Positions 1-8,228 of a DNA stretch of 14,851 nucleotides are shown one piece after another (position 1 is the stretch's first letter; every line of letters begins with the position of its first letter). The DNA is taken from NCBI GenBank assembly GCA_036759125.1, contig DAIOVG010000053.1, positions 1 through 14,851 on the forward strand, in the 5' to 3' direction. Made by a program: the position numbers and the translations under genes. The notes under the pieces are model-generated. The model was not told where the DNA came from. It saw only the letters and a program-made list of their open reading frames with translations, and made no database searches. Origin of the DNA: CAXXOK01 sp036759125 (GTDB lineage: Bacteria; Bacillota; Clostridia; Christensenellales; Aristaeellaceae).

Positions 1-287
1 CAGCGTTCAAACTGGTTCTTTTTCTCGAATGCGGCAAATTCGTACCGCCCCTGCTCCGGCTCAAAATCGGCCCAGGTCAAATCGGCGTAGACCAGGGTAA
101 AGGGCTGCTCGTGGGCGCTGCGGTCGCTTGCCCAAACGGCGTTGCCGATGTAGGGATTGACGAGCACATCGTCGCTTTTAGGGTATGCGGCGGATACCGT
201 CTGCGCGCCCGCCGGAAGGCAGGCCGCAGCCAGCAGCAGCGAAAGGAGGATGATAGCCGTCCGCCGCAAAGGCCGGTTACTCCACAT
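1..287 (-). CDS. Secreted glycoside-hydrolase-like protein (DUF4832-like), 3' part off the window
   Basis: Only the first 95 codons are present; the gene continues past the left edge. The product starts with a basic stretch and a hydrophobic core (AIILLSLLLAAACLPAGA), a clear Sec signal peptide with likely cleavage near residues 28-34. The mature part shows NPYIGNAVW, then LVYADLTWADFEPEQGRY (residues 65-82). A W-x-x-FEPE-x-G-x-Y-x-F pattern is typical of the first strands of TIM-barrel glycoside hydrolases, and the wording resembles DUF4832 proteins. The ATG at 287 overlaps the end of the DUF4956 gene by 11 bp (277-287). A TTG at 269, with GGAG 10 nt upstream, is an alternative start that keeps the signal peptide. 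As last visible gene of the Pel operon it may cut or remodel the polymer outside the cell; that role is inferred from position and fold. No catalytic acid can be assigned from this fragment. Confidence 0.72.
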   Translation of the reverse strand, partial: MWSNRPLRRTAIILLSLLLAAACLPAGAQTVSAAYPKSDDVLVNPYIGNAVWASDRSAHEQPFTLVYADLTWADFEPEQGRYEFAAFEKKNQFER

Positions 288-975
288 AGTCGCCGTCGTA
301 CTGCACGAGCGTGAGGTCAAATACGTGATCCAGCGAACGGATACGCTCCACAAAGGACAGGTCGTTTTTGCGCACCCGCACCTCCACCGCCATTTCCATA
401 TCCGCCTTGCGCATGGTTTTGGATTTGATCTGGTAGGGCCGCGTGCCCAGGGCCTTGCGCACCGCCTCGTCCACATCCATGCCCTCGTAGTGGATGAGCA
501 GAATGTACATCTGGTCGCGCACGCGCTTGCGCCGGGTGAAGATCATCAAAAGGATGAGCATCACCAAGAACACGATCACCGAAAGGTAGAACATGTTCGC
601 GCCGATGGCGATGCCGCTGGCCACCGCCCAGAACAGGTATAACAGATCCAGCGGGTCCTTGATCACCGTGCGGTAGCGCACGATGGACAGCGCACCCACC
701 ATGCCCAGCGACAGCACGATGTTACTTTGAATGGTGACGATGATCGAACAGGTCAGCACCGTCATCCCCGCCAGCGACGCCGCGAATGTCCGGCTGTACA
801 CCACGCCCATGTAGGATTTTTTATAAATCCAGTAGATGAGCAAGCCCATCACCAGCGCCAGCAGGATGGTGCCCGCGTAGCCCAGCAGGCTTTCCCATGA
901 GAACCCCTCCTGATAGCCGGACGCCTCCAGCACCGATTTTTTGAAAATATCCTGAAAAGTCAGCGTGCCGTCCAT
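277..975 (-). CDS. DUF4956 family membrane protein
   Basis: The protein has 232 residues when started at the ATG at 975, preceded by GGAGGGG (981-987) 5 nt away; an upstream in-frame start at 1029 has no comparable site and lies deep inside the preceding gene. Hydrophobic segments lie near residues 28-50, 65-90, 95-108 and 115-145. The conserved core is GMVGALSIVRYRTVIKDPLD (about 91-110), the signature of DUF4956. A basic stop-transfer (FTRRKRVR) is followed by a soluble C-terminal domain of about 85 residues. Its first 16 bases overlap the end of the VTC-domain gene. DUF4956 proteins often sit beside VTC-domain and CotH genes, as here, but their biochemical role is not established. A membrane partner for the VTC-like enzyme is the natural inference. 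Confidence 0.85.
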   Translation of the reverse strand: MDGTLTFQDIFKKSVLEASGYQEGFSWESLLGYAGTILLALVMGLLIYWIYKKSYMGVVYSRTFAASLAGMTVLTCSIIVTIQSNIVLSLGMVGALSIVRYRTVIKDPLDLLYLFWAVASGIAIGANMFYLSVIVFLVMLILLMIFTRRKRVRDQMYILLIHYEGMDVDEAVRKALGTRPYQIKSKTMRKADMEMAVEVRVRKNDLSFVERIRSLDHVFDLTLVQYDGDYVE

Positions 976-1697
976 TGTAGCCCCTCCGTTCGATTCATGT
1001 TTTGGTCCCGCACCGCCGCGCTGCAGCAAAGGGTGTATTTCGATGCCGCCGTCATGATGCTCGCACGGGGCGGCAGCAGGCCGCGAACGATGCGCGGCAG
1101 AAGCTCGGTATACTTGACTTCCATAATCATCTGGTTTGCGGGCAGCACCTCTACCGCAGGGAGATGGGGGTCGAACAGATCGAATGTCCCAAAGCCCGCG
1201 CGCACGTGCTTGTCAAAGGTGATGCGCACATCTCCGGCTTCCATCACGTAGGGTTCGCGGTCGTAATCCACCATCACCCGCGGGCGCATCAGCCGGGAGG
1301 TGCATTCAAAGTAAAATTCTTTCAGCAGCGGATGATCGCTCTTCTCCAAAAACTGATAATCGCCGTTTAGGAGCATCGCAACCTGTCTGCGGGTGATGGG
1401 CGCGCTCTCCTTGTGGATATAGGGACCGATCTTCTGCTTGCGCTCCAGGCGGATGGTGGCGTCGGAGCAGTTGTACACGCGCAGCCGGTACTTCTTACGT
1501 ATCATGACGCCCGCGTCCTTGTCCTCAAAGGCGGTGTGCCAGTAATCGTCAAAATAGAGGCTGCGAATCCAGTACTCGCCGTGCTCGTCCACGTTGTTGT
1601 CGCGCTGCATCACGCCCGCCATGCGGGTTTTCAGCAGCGCCCAGTCCGGCAGGTTGATCAGGTACTTGAGCTCATGCCGGAAGCGCTTCTTGTTCAT
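960..1697 (-). CDS. VTC-domain polyphosphate polymerase-like protein (triphosphate tunnel metalloenzyme superfamily)
   Basis: A 245-residue soluble protein with the tunnel-lining charged pairs of the VTC/TTM fold in order: RHELKYLI (E9, K11), KYRLRVYN (K69, R71, R73), LERKQK (E85, K87), RVMVDYDREPY (R140, Y145, R147), RITFD (R158, D162), IMEVKYTELLP (E193, K195) and SKYTL (K220). In yeast Vtc4 this domain makes polyphosphate from ATP. All expected basic and acidic positions are present, so an active phosphate-handling enzyme is likely, though polymer synthesis itself cannot be read from sequence. There is no signal peptide or membrane segment, so it should act in the cytoplasm, perhaps docked to the DUF4956 protein encoded next. 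The start codon overlaps the CotH gene stop as ATGA (1694-1697), with GGAGG 13 nt upstream. Confidence 0.87.
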   Translation of the reverse strand: MNKKRFRHELKYLINLPDWALLKTRMAGVMQRDNNVDEHGEYWIRSLYFDDYWHTAFEDKDAGVMIRKKYRLRVYNCSDATIRLERKQKIGPYIHKESAPITRRQVAMLLNGDYQFLEKSDHPLLKEFYFECTSRLMRPRVMVDYDREPYVMEAGDVRITFDKHVRAGFGTFDLFDPHLPAVEVLPANQMIMEVKYTELLPRIVRGLLPPRASIMTAASKYTLCCSAAVRDQNMNRTEGLQWTAR

Positions 1698-3475
1698 TCT
1701 GGATTGAGCACCTCCCCGGTATCCGCAATGATGAAGCGGCGCATGCCGTAGTGGTTCTGTTCACCGGTGATAAACCAGTCAAAGGCGATCTGGCTGTAGC
1801 CGCTTTCATTTTCCGCTATCACGCGCCAGCAGTAGTCGCCGGGCGGAAGCATGGGGATGGTTGCGGTAATCTGCAGCTGGGGGGTTGCTTCAAATATGAT
1901 GGTATCGGGCGCAAACGACCAGTCGCTTGCGACTTGCAGGGTGTAGCGCACAGCCTGGGGATCGAAGCTGTAGGCCTCGCCCCACGCAAAGGTTAAAAGC
2001 TTGTCGTCCCGCTCCACATTGCCAAGGAAGAACGGCATCGGCTGCTTGAGCGAATCCTTGAAGTACTGGTAGGCGGTCTCCACGTCGCCGGGCATGTTTT
2101 CGTACAGCAGCTCCTGCTGCTCCAGCGTGCAGGTGAGGTTGATCAGGTCGGGCATCCGTGTTGTGAAGGTATCCGTCACCGTGCGGTAGGTTTTGATCTG
2201 CTCTGCGATCAGCTCCGGGGTGATGATTTCGCGGAGAAGCTCCACCTTGGCTTCAAGCGCTTGGCGGTATTCGGCCACGCGAAGCATGCGGTTGAACAGC
2301 CGCATTCCCCAGTAGTTGGATACGCCCCGCTGCCACAGGCTCAGGTCGTTTTCGGTATTAAACAGGGCATGCTCGTAGTAGTTCAGGCAGCCGTCGCCGT
2401 CCCAGCAGAGGAAATACCAGGTATCGGCGTTCAGGGGGTTGTAGAGCAGGTAGTTTTGGGAGTTGGTATCGACGTTGCCCATCAGAATGTTGTACCCAAG
2501 GAAGCTGGTGAGGTTATCCAAATCAAAGTACTTTTCGATAGTCTGTTCGATGGGAACGGTAAAATCGTTCACGGCATCGAGCATCTCCAAAAGCTTTTGG
2601 TGATCCTCGCCGGTCTTGGGCTCTAGCACCTGGGAGAAGGCCTGTAAATCGTACAGGGGATCGGTGGCCAGGCGGAGCTGGTCCTCGTAGCGGTAAAGCT
2701 CGCAGTAGTTGGCCTTGTACAGGTTTCCGTTGCGGCTGAGGCTGTGGTTGCGCAGGTAGCGGCCGTTGGGAATCTCCACCTGGGTATACAGCCCGTAATC
2801 GGTAAACGCGGTTTCGCCGGCGGTTTCATCCTTGATGAACACCTGCACGAACTGTGTGCGCAGCGAGGTCATGCCCGGCACCTCTTGTAAAAGGCTGAAA
2901 AACAGCATATTGCGCAGCCGGGTGCGGTCGTAGGGGTGCTTGTTGAGGGCAATGGCGCGCTGCCCGCGCCAGAGCCCCGCCGTGTCGTACAGGTCGATGC
3001 GGTAGGACTTCTGCGGCGCCAGAGTGCTGGTGCGCCCGCGCACGTTCATGGTCGCGTTGTTCGTGATCGTACCGTAGCCAAGCTCGCCTGGCAGGGGGCC
3101 GTATGCATCGCCGACCTGAAACAAAATGCCGGTCTTGATCTTTTCCACGTTTTGCATGGTTTGCAGGTTGCGGTAGCTGTTGACCTCCGCAAAGCTATGG
3201 TCGGTGCCGTCGGCAGCGCTGCCGCCCCGCACCGTGATATAGAAATAGGAAAGCGAGGCGGGGTCCTGATTCTCGTACAGCGCGGCATCGTCCTGGAGCG
3301 GCAGATCGTTAATATCCGCCACAGGCACCTTGGTTACCGCGCGCGCCTGCGCCGTGACCTCCGGGTCGGTCGTGGCGACCGTGCCGGGCTCCTTGTCTCC
3401 CTGGGGCATGCAGCCGCTTACCAGCAAACCCAATGTTAAAATTGCGGCAACCAGCAGCCAGCGTTTCCCTTTCAT
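1694..3475 (-). CDS. CotH-kinase-family lipoprotein with C-terminal Ig/FnIII-like domain
   Basis: A 593-residue protein with a lipoprotein signal peptide; the lipobox is LVSGC with C22 as the likely lipidated residue, so it sits on the outer face of the membrane. After a Thr/Ala-rich linker (about 23-70) comes a CotH-type atypical kinase fold: KSYRIDL (K156, nucleotide-binding position), YGLYTQVE (about 227-234), GNVDTNSQNY (D336 and N341, catalytic loop) and CWDGDG (D359, D361, metal site). Spore-coat CotH of Bacillus phosphorylates coat proteins. Residues about 480-570 look like a beta-sandwich (VRYTLQVASDW...GDYCWRVIAENESGY) in FnIII/Ig style, possibly carbohydrate-facing. The start at 3475 overlaps the pelG stop as ATGA and has AAAGGAGAT upstream. 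Its substrate here is unknown; polymer-associated or surface protein targets are inferences. Confidence 0.85.
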   Translation of the reverse strand: MKGKRWLLVAAILTLGLLVSGCMPQGDKEPGTVATTDPEVTAQARAVTKVPVADINDLPLQDDAALYENQDPASLSYFYITVRGGSAADGTDHSFAEVNSYRNLQTMQNVEKIKTGILFQVGDAYGPLPGELGYGTITNNATMNVRGRTSTLAPQKSYRIDLYDTAGLWRGQRAIALNKHPYDRTRLRNMLFFSLLQEVPGMTSLRTQFVQVFIKDETAGETAFTDYGLYTQVEIPNGRYLRNHSLSRNGNLYKANYCELYRYEDQLRLATDPLYDLQAFSQVLEPKTGEDHQKLLEMLDAVNDFTVPIEQTIEKYFDLDNLTSFLGYNILMGNVDTNSQNYLLYNPLNADTWYFLCWDGDGCLNYYEHALFNTENDLSLWQRGVSNYWGMRLFNRMLRVAEYRQALEAKVELLREIITPELIAEQIKTYRTVTDTFTTRMPDLINLTCTLEQQELLYENMPGDVETAYQYFKDSLKQPMPFFLGNVERDDKLLTFAWGEAYSFDPQAVRYTLQVASDWSFAPDTIIFEATPQLQITATIPMLPPGDYCWRVIAENESGYSQIAFDWFITGEQNHYGMRRFIIADTGEVLNPE

Positions 3476-4965
3476 CTTTGCATATCTCCTTTACCGGATA
3501 CTCGCAAATGCGCATTTTCCACCGCGATGGCCCGCCTGTTGAGCCGCGCGGCGAGGCTGCCCATCAGGGTTTGTCTGCTGACGGCAAGCACCGGCTGCCC
3601 GCAGAATACATGGTAGTCGATGCTCTTTACGTAGGTCATCAGCCGCAAAAGCCCGAACACGTACATTGCGATGCCTGCGGCGGTCATCCCCAGGCCGTAA
3701 AACAGGGGGCTTCGGTTCATGGTCCACAGCGTGCCCAGCAGGTTGATGGAAAAGTAGAGCAGGCAGGTCATCAGCGCGCCCTTGCGATCGTTGAAATACA
3801 GCTGCAAAAGCATCATGCTGTTGCCGATGGCGTAGGCCGAGTAGCCCACCGACATGATCTGGAACATGCCGATCATATCCCGCGTGAAGCTCAGGGACTC
3901 CAGCACATAGCGCATCAGCACCGTAAACATGACCATCACGAAAACCTGCACCTGCGTGAGACGGAAAATTTCCTGGGTGAGCACCTTTTTCATGTTGTCG
4001 CGCGCCTTGCGGATTTCCAAAAGCGTTCCGCCATCGGTAATGGCCGAGAAAAACATCTTGTATTTCTGGTAGAAGTTCACCTCGACCGACACCACGAAAT
4101 TGACGCTCGTGGGGATGGCCACCAGGTAGGCAAAAAACGCGGCCGAATCGTGCAGCGGCGCAAAGCGGAAATGCCCGGCGACCACCTGCCCCAGCGGCGA
4201 AAACCACATGACGATCAGGTGCACAAAGGCTCCGGACATGCTGAAAAAGCCGACGAACACCAGATCCGGATACTTGCCCAGCCACTCCAGAAAGGCAAGG
4301 ATGCTCCCCGTGCCCACCGGGAAAATGGTCAGCAGAACGCTGTTGAACGATACCATCATCACGCCGTAGCCCATAAACAGCGCCAAAAGCATCCCGGTGA
4401 TGGGGCTCATGCCAAGCCATAAAAGCCCTGCGCCCAGCACAAAAACTGTCAGCACCCCGGCGGCAAAGCCCACCAGGATGCGCTTATAGTCCTTGGCGGC
4501 GGTGATGTAGGCCATCTGCAGCCAGACCATGACCAGCAGCATGAACAGCCCCCAGTCCAGCGCCTTATCCAGAAGCGTAATACCCTGGGCTGTCCACAGA
4601 AACCAGCCGTATACAAGCCCGCCGGGAATCATCAATAGCAGCGCTCCGCCAAACAGCGACGGCATAATGCGGTCGGAAAGCTTTTGGTACATCATGTCGG
4701 CCACATAGCGTGATAAAAGCATTTGCAGAAGCGAGCTTAAAATCAGCGAGCCGAGCATGGCGTAGATCATCAAAACCACCAGGGTTTCCACCTGGAGGTC
4801 CGTGGCACCAAACGCGCGCGTTAACAGCTGCACGCCCAGCATCAGCACCACGGCCAGCACCATGGTGCCGGAGGTGATGATGCTTGCGTAGGCATAGGCG
4901 CGCACCTTGGAAATCGCGCCGCGGCCGACAAACAGCTTGCGGAGTTCAAACCCGATTCCTGCCAT
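3472..4965 (-). CDS. pelG: PelG-like exopolysaccharide membrane protein
   Basis: A 497-residue integral membrane protein with about twelve hydrophobic segments spread over residues 25-455, as expected for PelG, a MOP-type (Wzx-related) transporter relative. The N-terminus MAGIGFELRKL and the mid-protein block VEVNFYQKYKMFF...DGGTLLEI are hallmarks of PelG. In Pseudomonas and Bacillus systems PelG works with PelD and PelE at the cytoplasmic membrane to activate PelF and move the polymer across. The start ATG at 4965 directly follows the pelF stop with no gap (TAAATG), and AAAGGAGG lies about 12 nt upstream inside pelF. The C-terminus (from about 470) is short and basic, hence probably cytoplasmic. 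It overlaps the CotH gene by 4 bp, tying the modification genes to the synthesis genes. Confidence 0.93.
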   Translation of the reverse strand: MAGIGFELRKLFVGRGAISKVRAYAYASIITSGTMVLAVVLMLGVQLLTRAFGATDLQVETLVVLMIYAMLGSLILSSLLQMLLSRYVADMMYQKLSDRIMPSLFGGALLLMIPGGLVYGWFLWTAQGITLLDKALDWGLFMLLVMVWLQMAYITAAKDYKRILVGFAAGVLTVFVLGAGLLWLGMSPITGMLLALFMGYGVMMVSFNSVLLTIFPVGTGSILAFLEWLGKYPDLVFVGFFSMSGAFVHLIVMWFSPLGQVVAGHFRFAPLHDSAAFFAYLVAIPTSVNFVVSVEVNFYQKYKMFFSAITDGGTLLEIRKARDNMKKVLTQEIFRLTQVQVFVMVMFTVLMRYVLESLSFTRDMIGMFQIMSVGYSAYAIGNSMMLLQLYFNDRKGALMTCLLYFSINLLGTLWTMNRSPLFYGLGMTAAGIAMYVFGLLRLMTYVKSIDYHVFCGQPVLAVSRQTLMGSLAARLNRRAIAVENAHLRVSGKGDMQR

Positions 4966-6396
4966 TTATGCTTCCCGCCTCCTTTGCGCCAGGTCGATTG
5001 CGGTTTGGTAGGTATTGAGGTAGTTGGTGATCATCTGCTCGTGCCGGTACAGGGCCTGCACGCGCTTTTTGCCGTTCTCGCCCATGCGGCGGCGCATGTC
5101 CTCGTCGCGGCACAGGGCGATCATTGCCTCGGCCAGCTCGCCCTGGTGCATGACGGGCACACAGTAGCCGGCGCTGCCAAAACCGTCGTCCACACCCTCG
5201 ACCAGCTCGCGGCAGCAGCCCACGTTGGTGGTCACGGCGGGCCGCCCGGCAGCCATGGCTTCCAGCACCGCCAGCGGCTGGCCCTCGGAAATGCTGGTCA
5301 GCAGTGTAAAGTCGATGTTCTTCATGTACTCCTGCACGTTGACCCGCCCGGTGAAAGTGACGGTATCCAGCTCCAGATCTTCCTTGAGCTGCAGGCACTC
5401 GTCGTAGTATTCCTCGTCCTCGTCGGTCGGCCCCATGATGTGCAGGCGAGCGTTGGGCACCTCGGCGCGGACGCGGGAAAAGGCGTACAGCATGGTTTTA
5501 ATGTCCTTGATGGGCACAATGCGCACCACGGCCCCGATGTCGATCATCCCGTCGGGGGCCTTGAGGGGAATGTTTTCAAAGCGCTCGGCATGCACGCCGT
5601 TGCGGATGACCTCGCACTTTTTGGCATCGCAGCCGATTTCCTGCTGGATGAGGCTTGCGCGCTCAAACAGCGATGTCACCTGGTCGGCATGTTGGTAGGC
5701 GCAGCGCGTGAACATGTAGAACATGTTGATCCACAAATCCTTGAAGTGCGGCGGCACCCAGTTGGTGCGCAGGATTTCCTCCTCCCGCTCGCGGGTGTAG
5801 ATGCCGTGCTCGGTCAGCACGTAGGGCTTGCCATAATACTGCGCCGCCATGCTGCCCAGCACCCCCGCATAACCCGCCGATACCGAGTGGTAGAGGTCCG
5901 CCTCCGGCGGCTTGCCGCCCAGAAGGTATAAAAGCGGCAGGAACATGGAGCGTATCGTCCAGAAAAAATCGGTGAAGCCTACAAAGGGATAGCGCTCCTG
6001 GCAGACGTCCTGCAAAATGGCGAAAAAATCGCGGTTGACCAGAAACTCCACGCCCTTGAGCCTGTCGCCCCGGAACAGCCGGAAAATTTCATCCCAGTCG
6101 GGATCCCGGGAGGAAAGCAGGGCTTGCAGCGCGTCGCGCTGTGGCGTTGTCAGGCGGTAACGGCGCGGATTTTGCTTGAGGGTTTCATGGATCATCGCGT
6201 CCAGGTACACATCCACGACCTGCGCCACGTTTTTGGGAAGCTCATAGGCAAAATGACCGCGCTGCTTTTCCTGTGCCGAGATCGCCCACACCACAAACTC
6301 GTGCTGTGGCATTTGCAGGATCATGTTTTGCAGCCAGCTGGAAACGCCGCCCGGCACAAAGGGGTAGCAGCCCTCGGCAATTACGCATATCCTCAC
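4966..6396 (-). CDS. pelF: PelF-like GT4 glycosyltransferase
   Basis: A soluble GT-B glycosyltransferase (GT4) of 476 residues that polymerises the Pel chain from a UDP-amino sugar in the cytoplasm. PelF signatures are explicit: EGCYPFVPGGVSSW (8-21), LTEHGIYTRERE (194-205), IRNGVHAERF (264-273), RIVPIKD (R292, K297, donor phosphate binding) and the EX7E motif SEGQPLAVLEA (E371, E379). There is no membrane segment. I chose the GTG at 6396 because GGGAGG (6404-6409) lies 7 nt upstream and because the protein then begins MRICVIAEG, the family's usual first strand. The longer GTG start at 6411 would place that Shine-Dalgarno inside the gene. The start overlaps the pelA stop as GTGA (6393-6396). 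Linkage and sugar identity cannot be read here; characterised Pel is rich in N-acetylgalactosamine. Confidence 0.95.
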   Translation of the reverse strand: MRICVIAEGCYPFVPGGVSSWLQNMILQMPQHEFVVWAISAQEKQRGHFAYELPKNVAQVVDVYLDAMIHETLKQNPRRYRLTTPQRDALQALLSSRDPDWDEIFRLFRGDRLKGVEFLVNRDFFAILQDVCQERYPFVGFTDFFWTIRSMFLPLLYLLGGKPPEADLYHSVSAGYAGVLGSMAAQYYGKPYVLTEHGIYTREREEEILRTNWVPPHFKDLWINMFYMFTRCAYQHADQVTSLFERASLIQQEIGCDAKKCEVIRNGVHAERFENIPLKAPDGMIDIGAVVRIVPIKDIKTMLYAFSRVRAEVPNARLHIMGPTDEDEEYYDECLQLKEDLELDTVTFTGRVNVQEYMKNIDFTLLTSISEGQPLAVLEAMAAGRPAVTTNVGCCRELVEGVDDGFGSAGYCVPVMHQGELAEAMIALCRDEDMRRRMGENGKKRVQALYRHEQMITNYLNTYQTAIDLAQRRREA

Positions 6397-8228
6397 GGCG
6401 TTGCCTCCCACTGCACGGTGACGACGGGCGCATCCGCCCGTATCCAGTAGAAGCCGTCCGCGATTTTGAACAGCTCCCCGCCGGTGATGCCCGCGGGCGC
6501 GACACGGGAGCGGAACGCAAGCCAGGCCTCGTCGTAGAAGTTGGTCAGCGTCAGGGTCATCGCCTCGTCGCCCATATCGCGCTTGACGGACAGGCGGTCG
6601 TAGCGCTGTACGGCTGCCGCGCCCTCGGCCGCTGTGAAAAAGCGGAGCGCCGGGTAGGTTTCGTGCATCTCGGTCAGGTGCGAGCTGAACAGCTTAAACA
6701 GGGTATTCCAGCCCAGTTCCTTGCCGCGTTCGCTGTCGAGCACGTCGTCGGGGTGGATGAAGTGGGAATATACGCCGTGCAGCACCAGCTCCTGCGCGGT
6801 GACAAATTTCATAAAGTCGTCGATCTCGAACCCGGAGGTGATGCGCGGTACGTTGATGGAGCCGTCGTCGGCCTCGTTGAACTCCTGGATCAGCGCGTCC
6901 ACGCCGGTTTCGGCCAGGTACAGTCCCGCGATGACCTTGATGTCGGGCAGCGTTTGCAAAATGGTCTGGCGGCCGATATCGCTGAGGAAGTTGGAGGGCG
7001 GCACATAAGTTTGGTAATGCGCGCCAAGGTACAGGGTTTTGCCGTAGCGGGCGAGCTCCCTAAGGCCCTCCGCCATGTTGAGCGTCGACGGCCAGGGCTT
7101 GTAATCGGCATCCCCGTAATCAAAACCCTCCGGGCACAGCGGCATGTGGTTATAGCCGTGCAAGCCCAGCTCCCCGCCGGAGTGCAAAAGCTCCGCCGCG
7201 TAGTATTTGAGAAGGGAATCGTTCAGCTGGTTGGAGCGGAAGGGGCCGGTTACGTTATCGTTATAGGTCTCAATCAGAAGGCCGGTATAGCGAACCCCAA
7301 GGTCCCAGCACAGCTGCTTCATGTCCGGCCACCAGTGGTTGCGGAAAAACCCCTGGATGTCGTAGCCGAACTGCTCCTTGAGCTCATCGTTGAAGCCTGC
7401 GGGCTGCGGCGCGGGAAAATCGTCGATAAAGATCATGCCCGCGTTGATGATGGGATACACGAGCGTGTCCTCCAGCGCGTACAGGGTGGATACGGCAAAG
7501 CCGCGGCCGCCCTTGTTGACCATCAGGGTGGTGTTCAGCACCGCGATGCGCCCCTTGCCGCTGTCGCGCTCCCACAGAAGCGGAATTTCCATCTCCCCGC
7601 CGGATACGATATGCACGGTGCAGGCCTCGTCCAGCCGCACGATCAGGGCAAAGTCCGACAGGGTATGATCCTCGTGGTATACGGTATCGCCCCATAGCGG
7701 CAGCAGATCGGATATGTATTTGAGCGATTTGTAGTTAAAGTAATCGTGGGTGTATTCCACAACGCCGAGCTTGCGGTACAGAATCTGAAACACGCTGTCG
7801 TCCACCGGCGTCATCATCAGGGCAAAATGCCCGCCGCCATCAACCCAGGCAAACAGCGCTTCCATATCGGGTTCCAGTGGAAGCAGCGACTGGCTGCAAT
7901 ACAGGAAAATATTGAAGCTGTCCAAATCCGGCAGGGGATCGCGGGAGACATCCACGGTGTGGTAGTGCATGCGCATTTCGTCCAGGGTGGCGGTCAGCGT
8001 ATCGGCAAAGGCCATTTCGGTTTGGTTTTCCCGGTTGACGGCCACCAGCATGTGCGTATTGGAAACCTCGGTTTTTGCCCCCGGAGGCTTGGCATCGGCC
8101 AGCAGGCTCATCACCGCGCCGCGCTCTTCCACGGCCATGCCCGTCATCTCGGCGAGCAGCAGGCCGGAAAACACCAGCATCACCAGCACGGGCAGCAGGA
8201 GCTTTAAGAGGACAGACTTGTCTTTCAT
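6393..8228 (-). CDS. pelA: PelA-type polysaccharide deacetylase (deacetylase domain only), membrane-anchored
   Basis: A 611-residue protein with one N-terminal membrane segment (about 8-27) and an extracytoplasmic body. Residues 50-255 form a Rossmann/GATase-like region (SFNIFLYCSQSLLPL, GGGHFALMM). The CE4-like deacetylase follows: metal and base aspartates in MIFIDDFPAP (D269, D270), the H-x3-H metal pair in GLHGYNHMPL (H357, H361), a TYVPPSN loop (407-413) and SHFIHPDD (H489, H492). The last 75 residues look like a beta-sandwich. This matches the PelA_DA form of Gram-positive Pel operons: in Pseudomonas PelA carries an N-terminal hydrolase domain that is absent here. Partial deacetylation makes Pel cationic and adhesive. 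The start at 8228 overlaps pelE as ATGA, with GAGGTG 5 nt upstream. Automatic pipelines would probably label it DUF2194. Confidence 0.88.
   Translation of the reverse strand: MKDKSVLLKLLLPVLVMLVFSGLLLAEMTGMAVEERGAVMSLLADAKPPGAKTEVSNTHMLVAVNRENQTEMAFADTLTATLDEMRMHYHTVDVSRDPLPDLDSFNIFLYCSQSLLPLEPDMEALFAWVDGGGHFALMMTPVDDSVFQILYRKLGVVEYTHDYFNYKSLKYISDLLPLWGDTVYHEDHTLSDFALIVRLDEACTVHIVSGGEMEIPLLWERDSGKGRIAVLNTTLMVNKGGRGFAVSTLYALEDTLVYPIINAGMIFIDDFPAPQPAGFNDELKEQFGYDIQGFFRNHWWPDMKQLCWDLGVRYTGLLIETYNDNVTGPFRSNQLNDSLLKYYAAELLHSGGELGLHGYNHMPLCPEGFDYGDADYKPWPSTLNMAEGLRELARYGKTLYLGAHYQTYVPPSNFLSDIGRQTILQTLPDIKVIAGLYLAETGVDALIQEFNEADDGSINVPRITSGFEIDDFMKFVTAQELVLHGVYSHFIHPDDVLDSERGKELGWNTLFKLFSSHLTEMHETYPALRFFTAAEGAAAVQRYDRLSVKRDMGDEAMTLTLTNFYDEAWLAFRSRVAPAGITGGELFKIADGFYWIRADAPVVTVQWEATP

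Noticed and set aside
6397..6411. Longer pelF start at the GTG at 6411
   Set aside because: It would put the GGGAGG ribosome binding site inside the gene and add five residues ahead of the family's usual N-terminus; the GTG at 6396 fits better.
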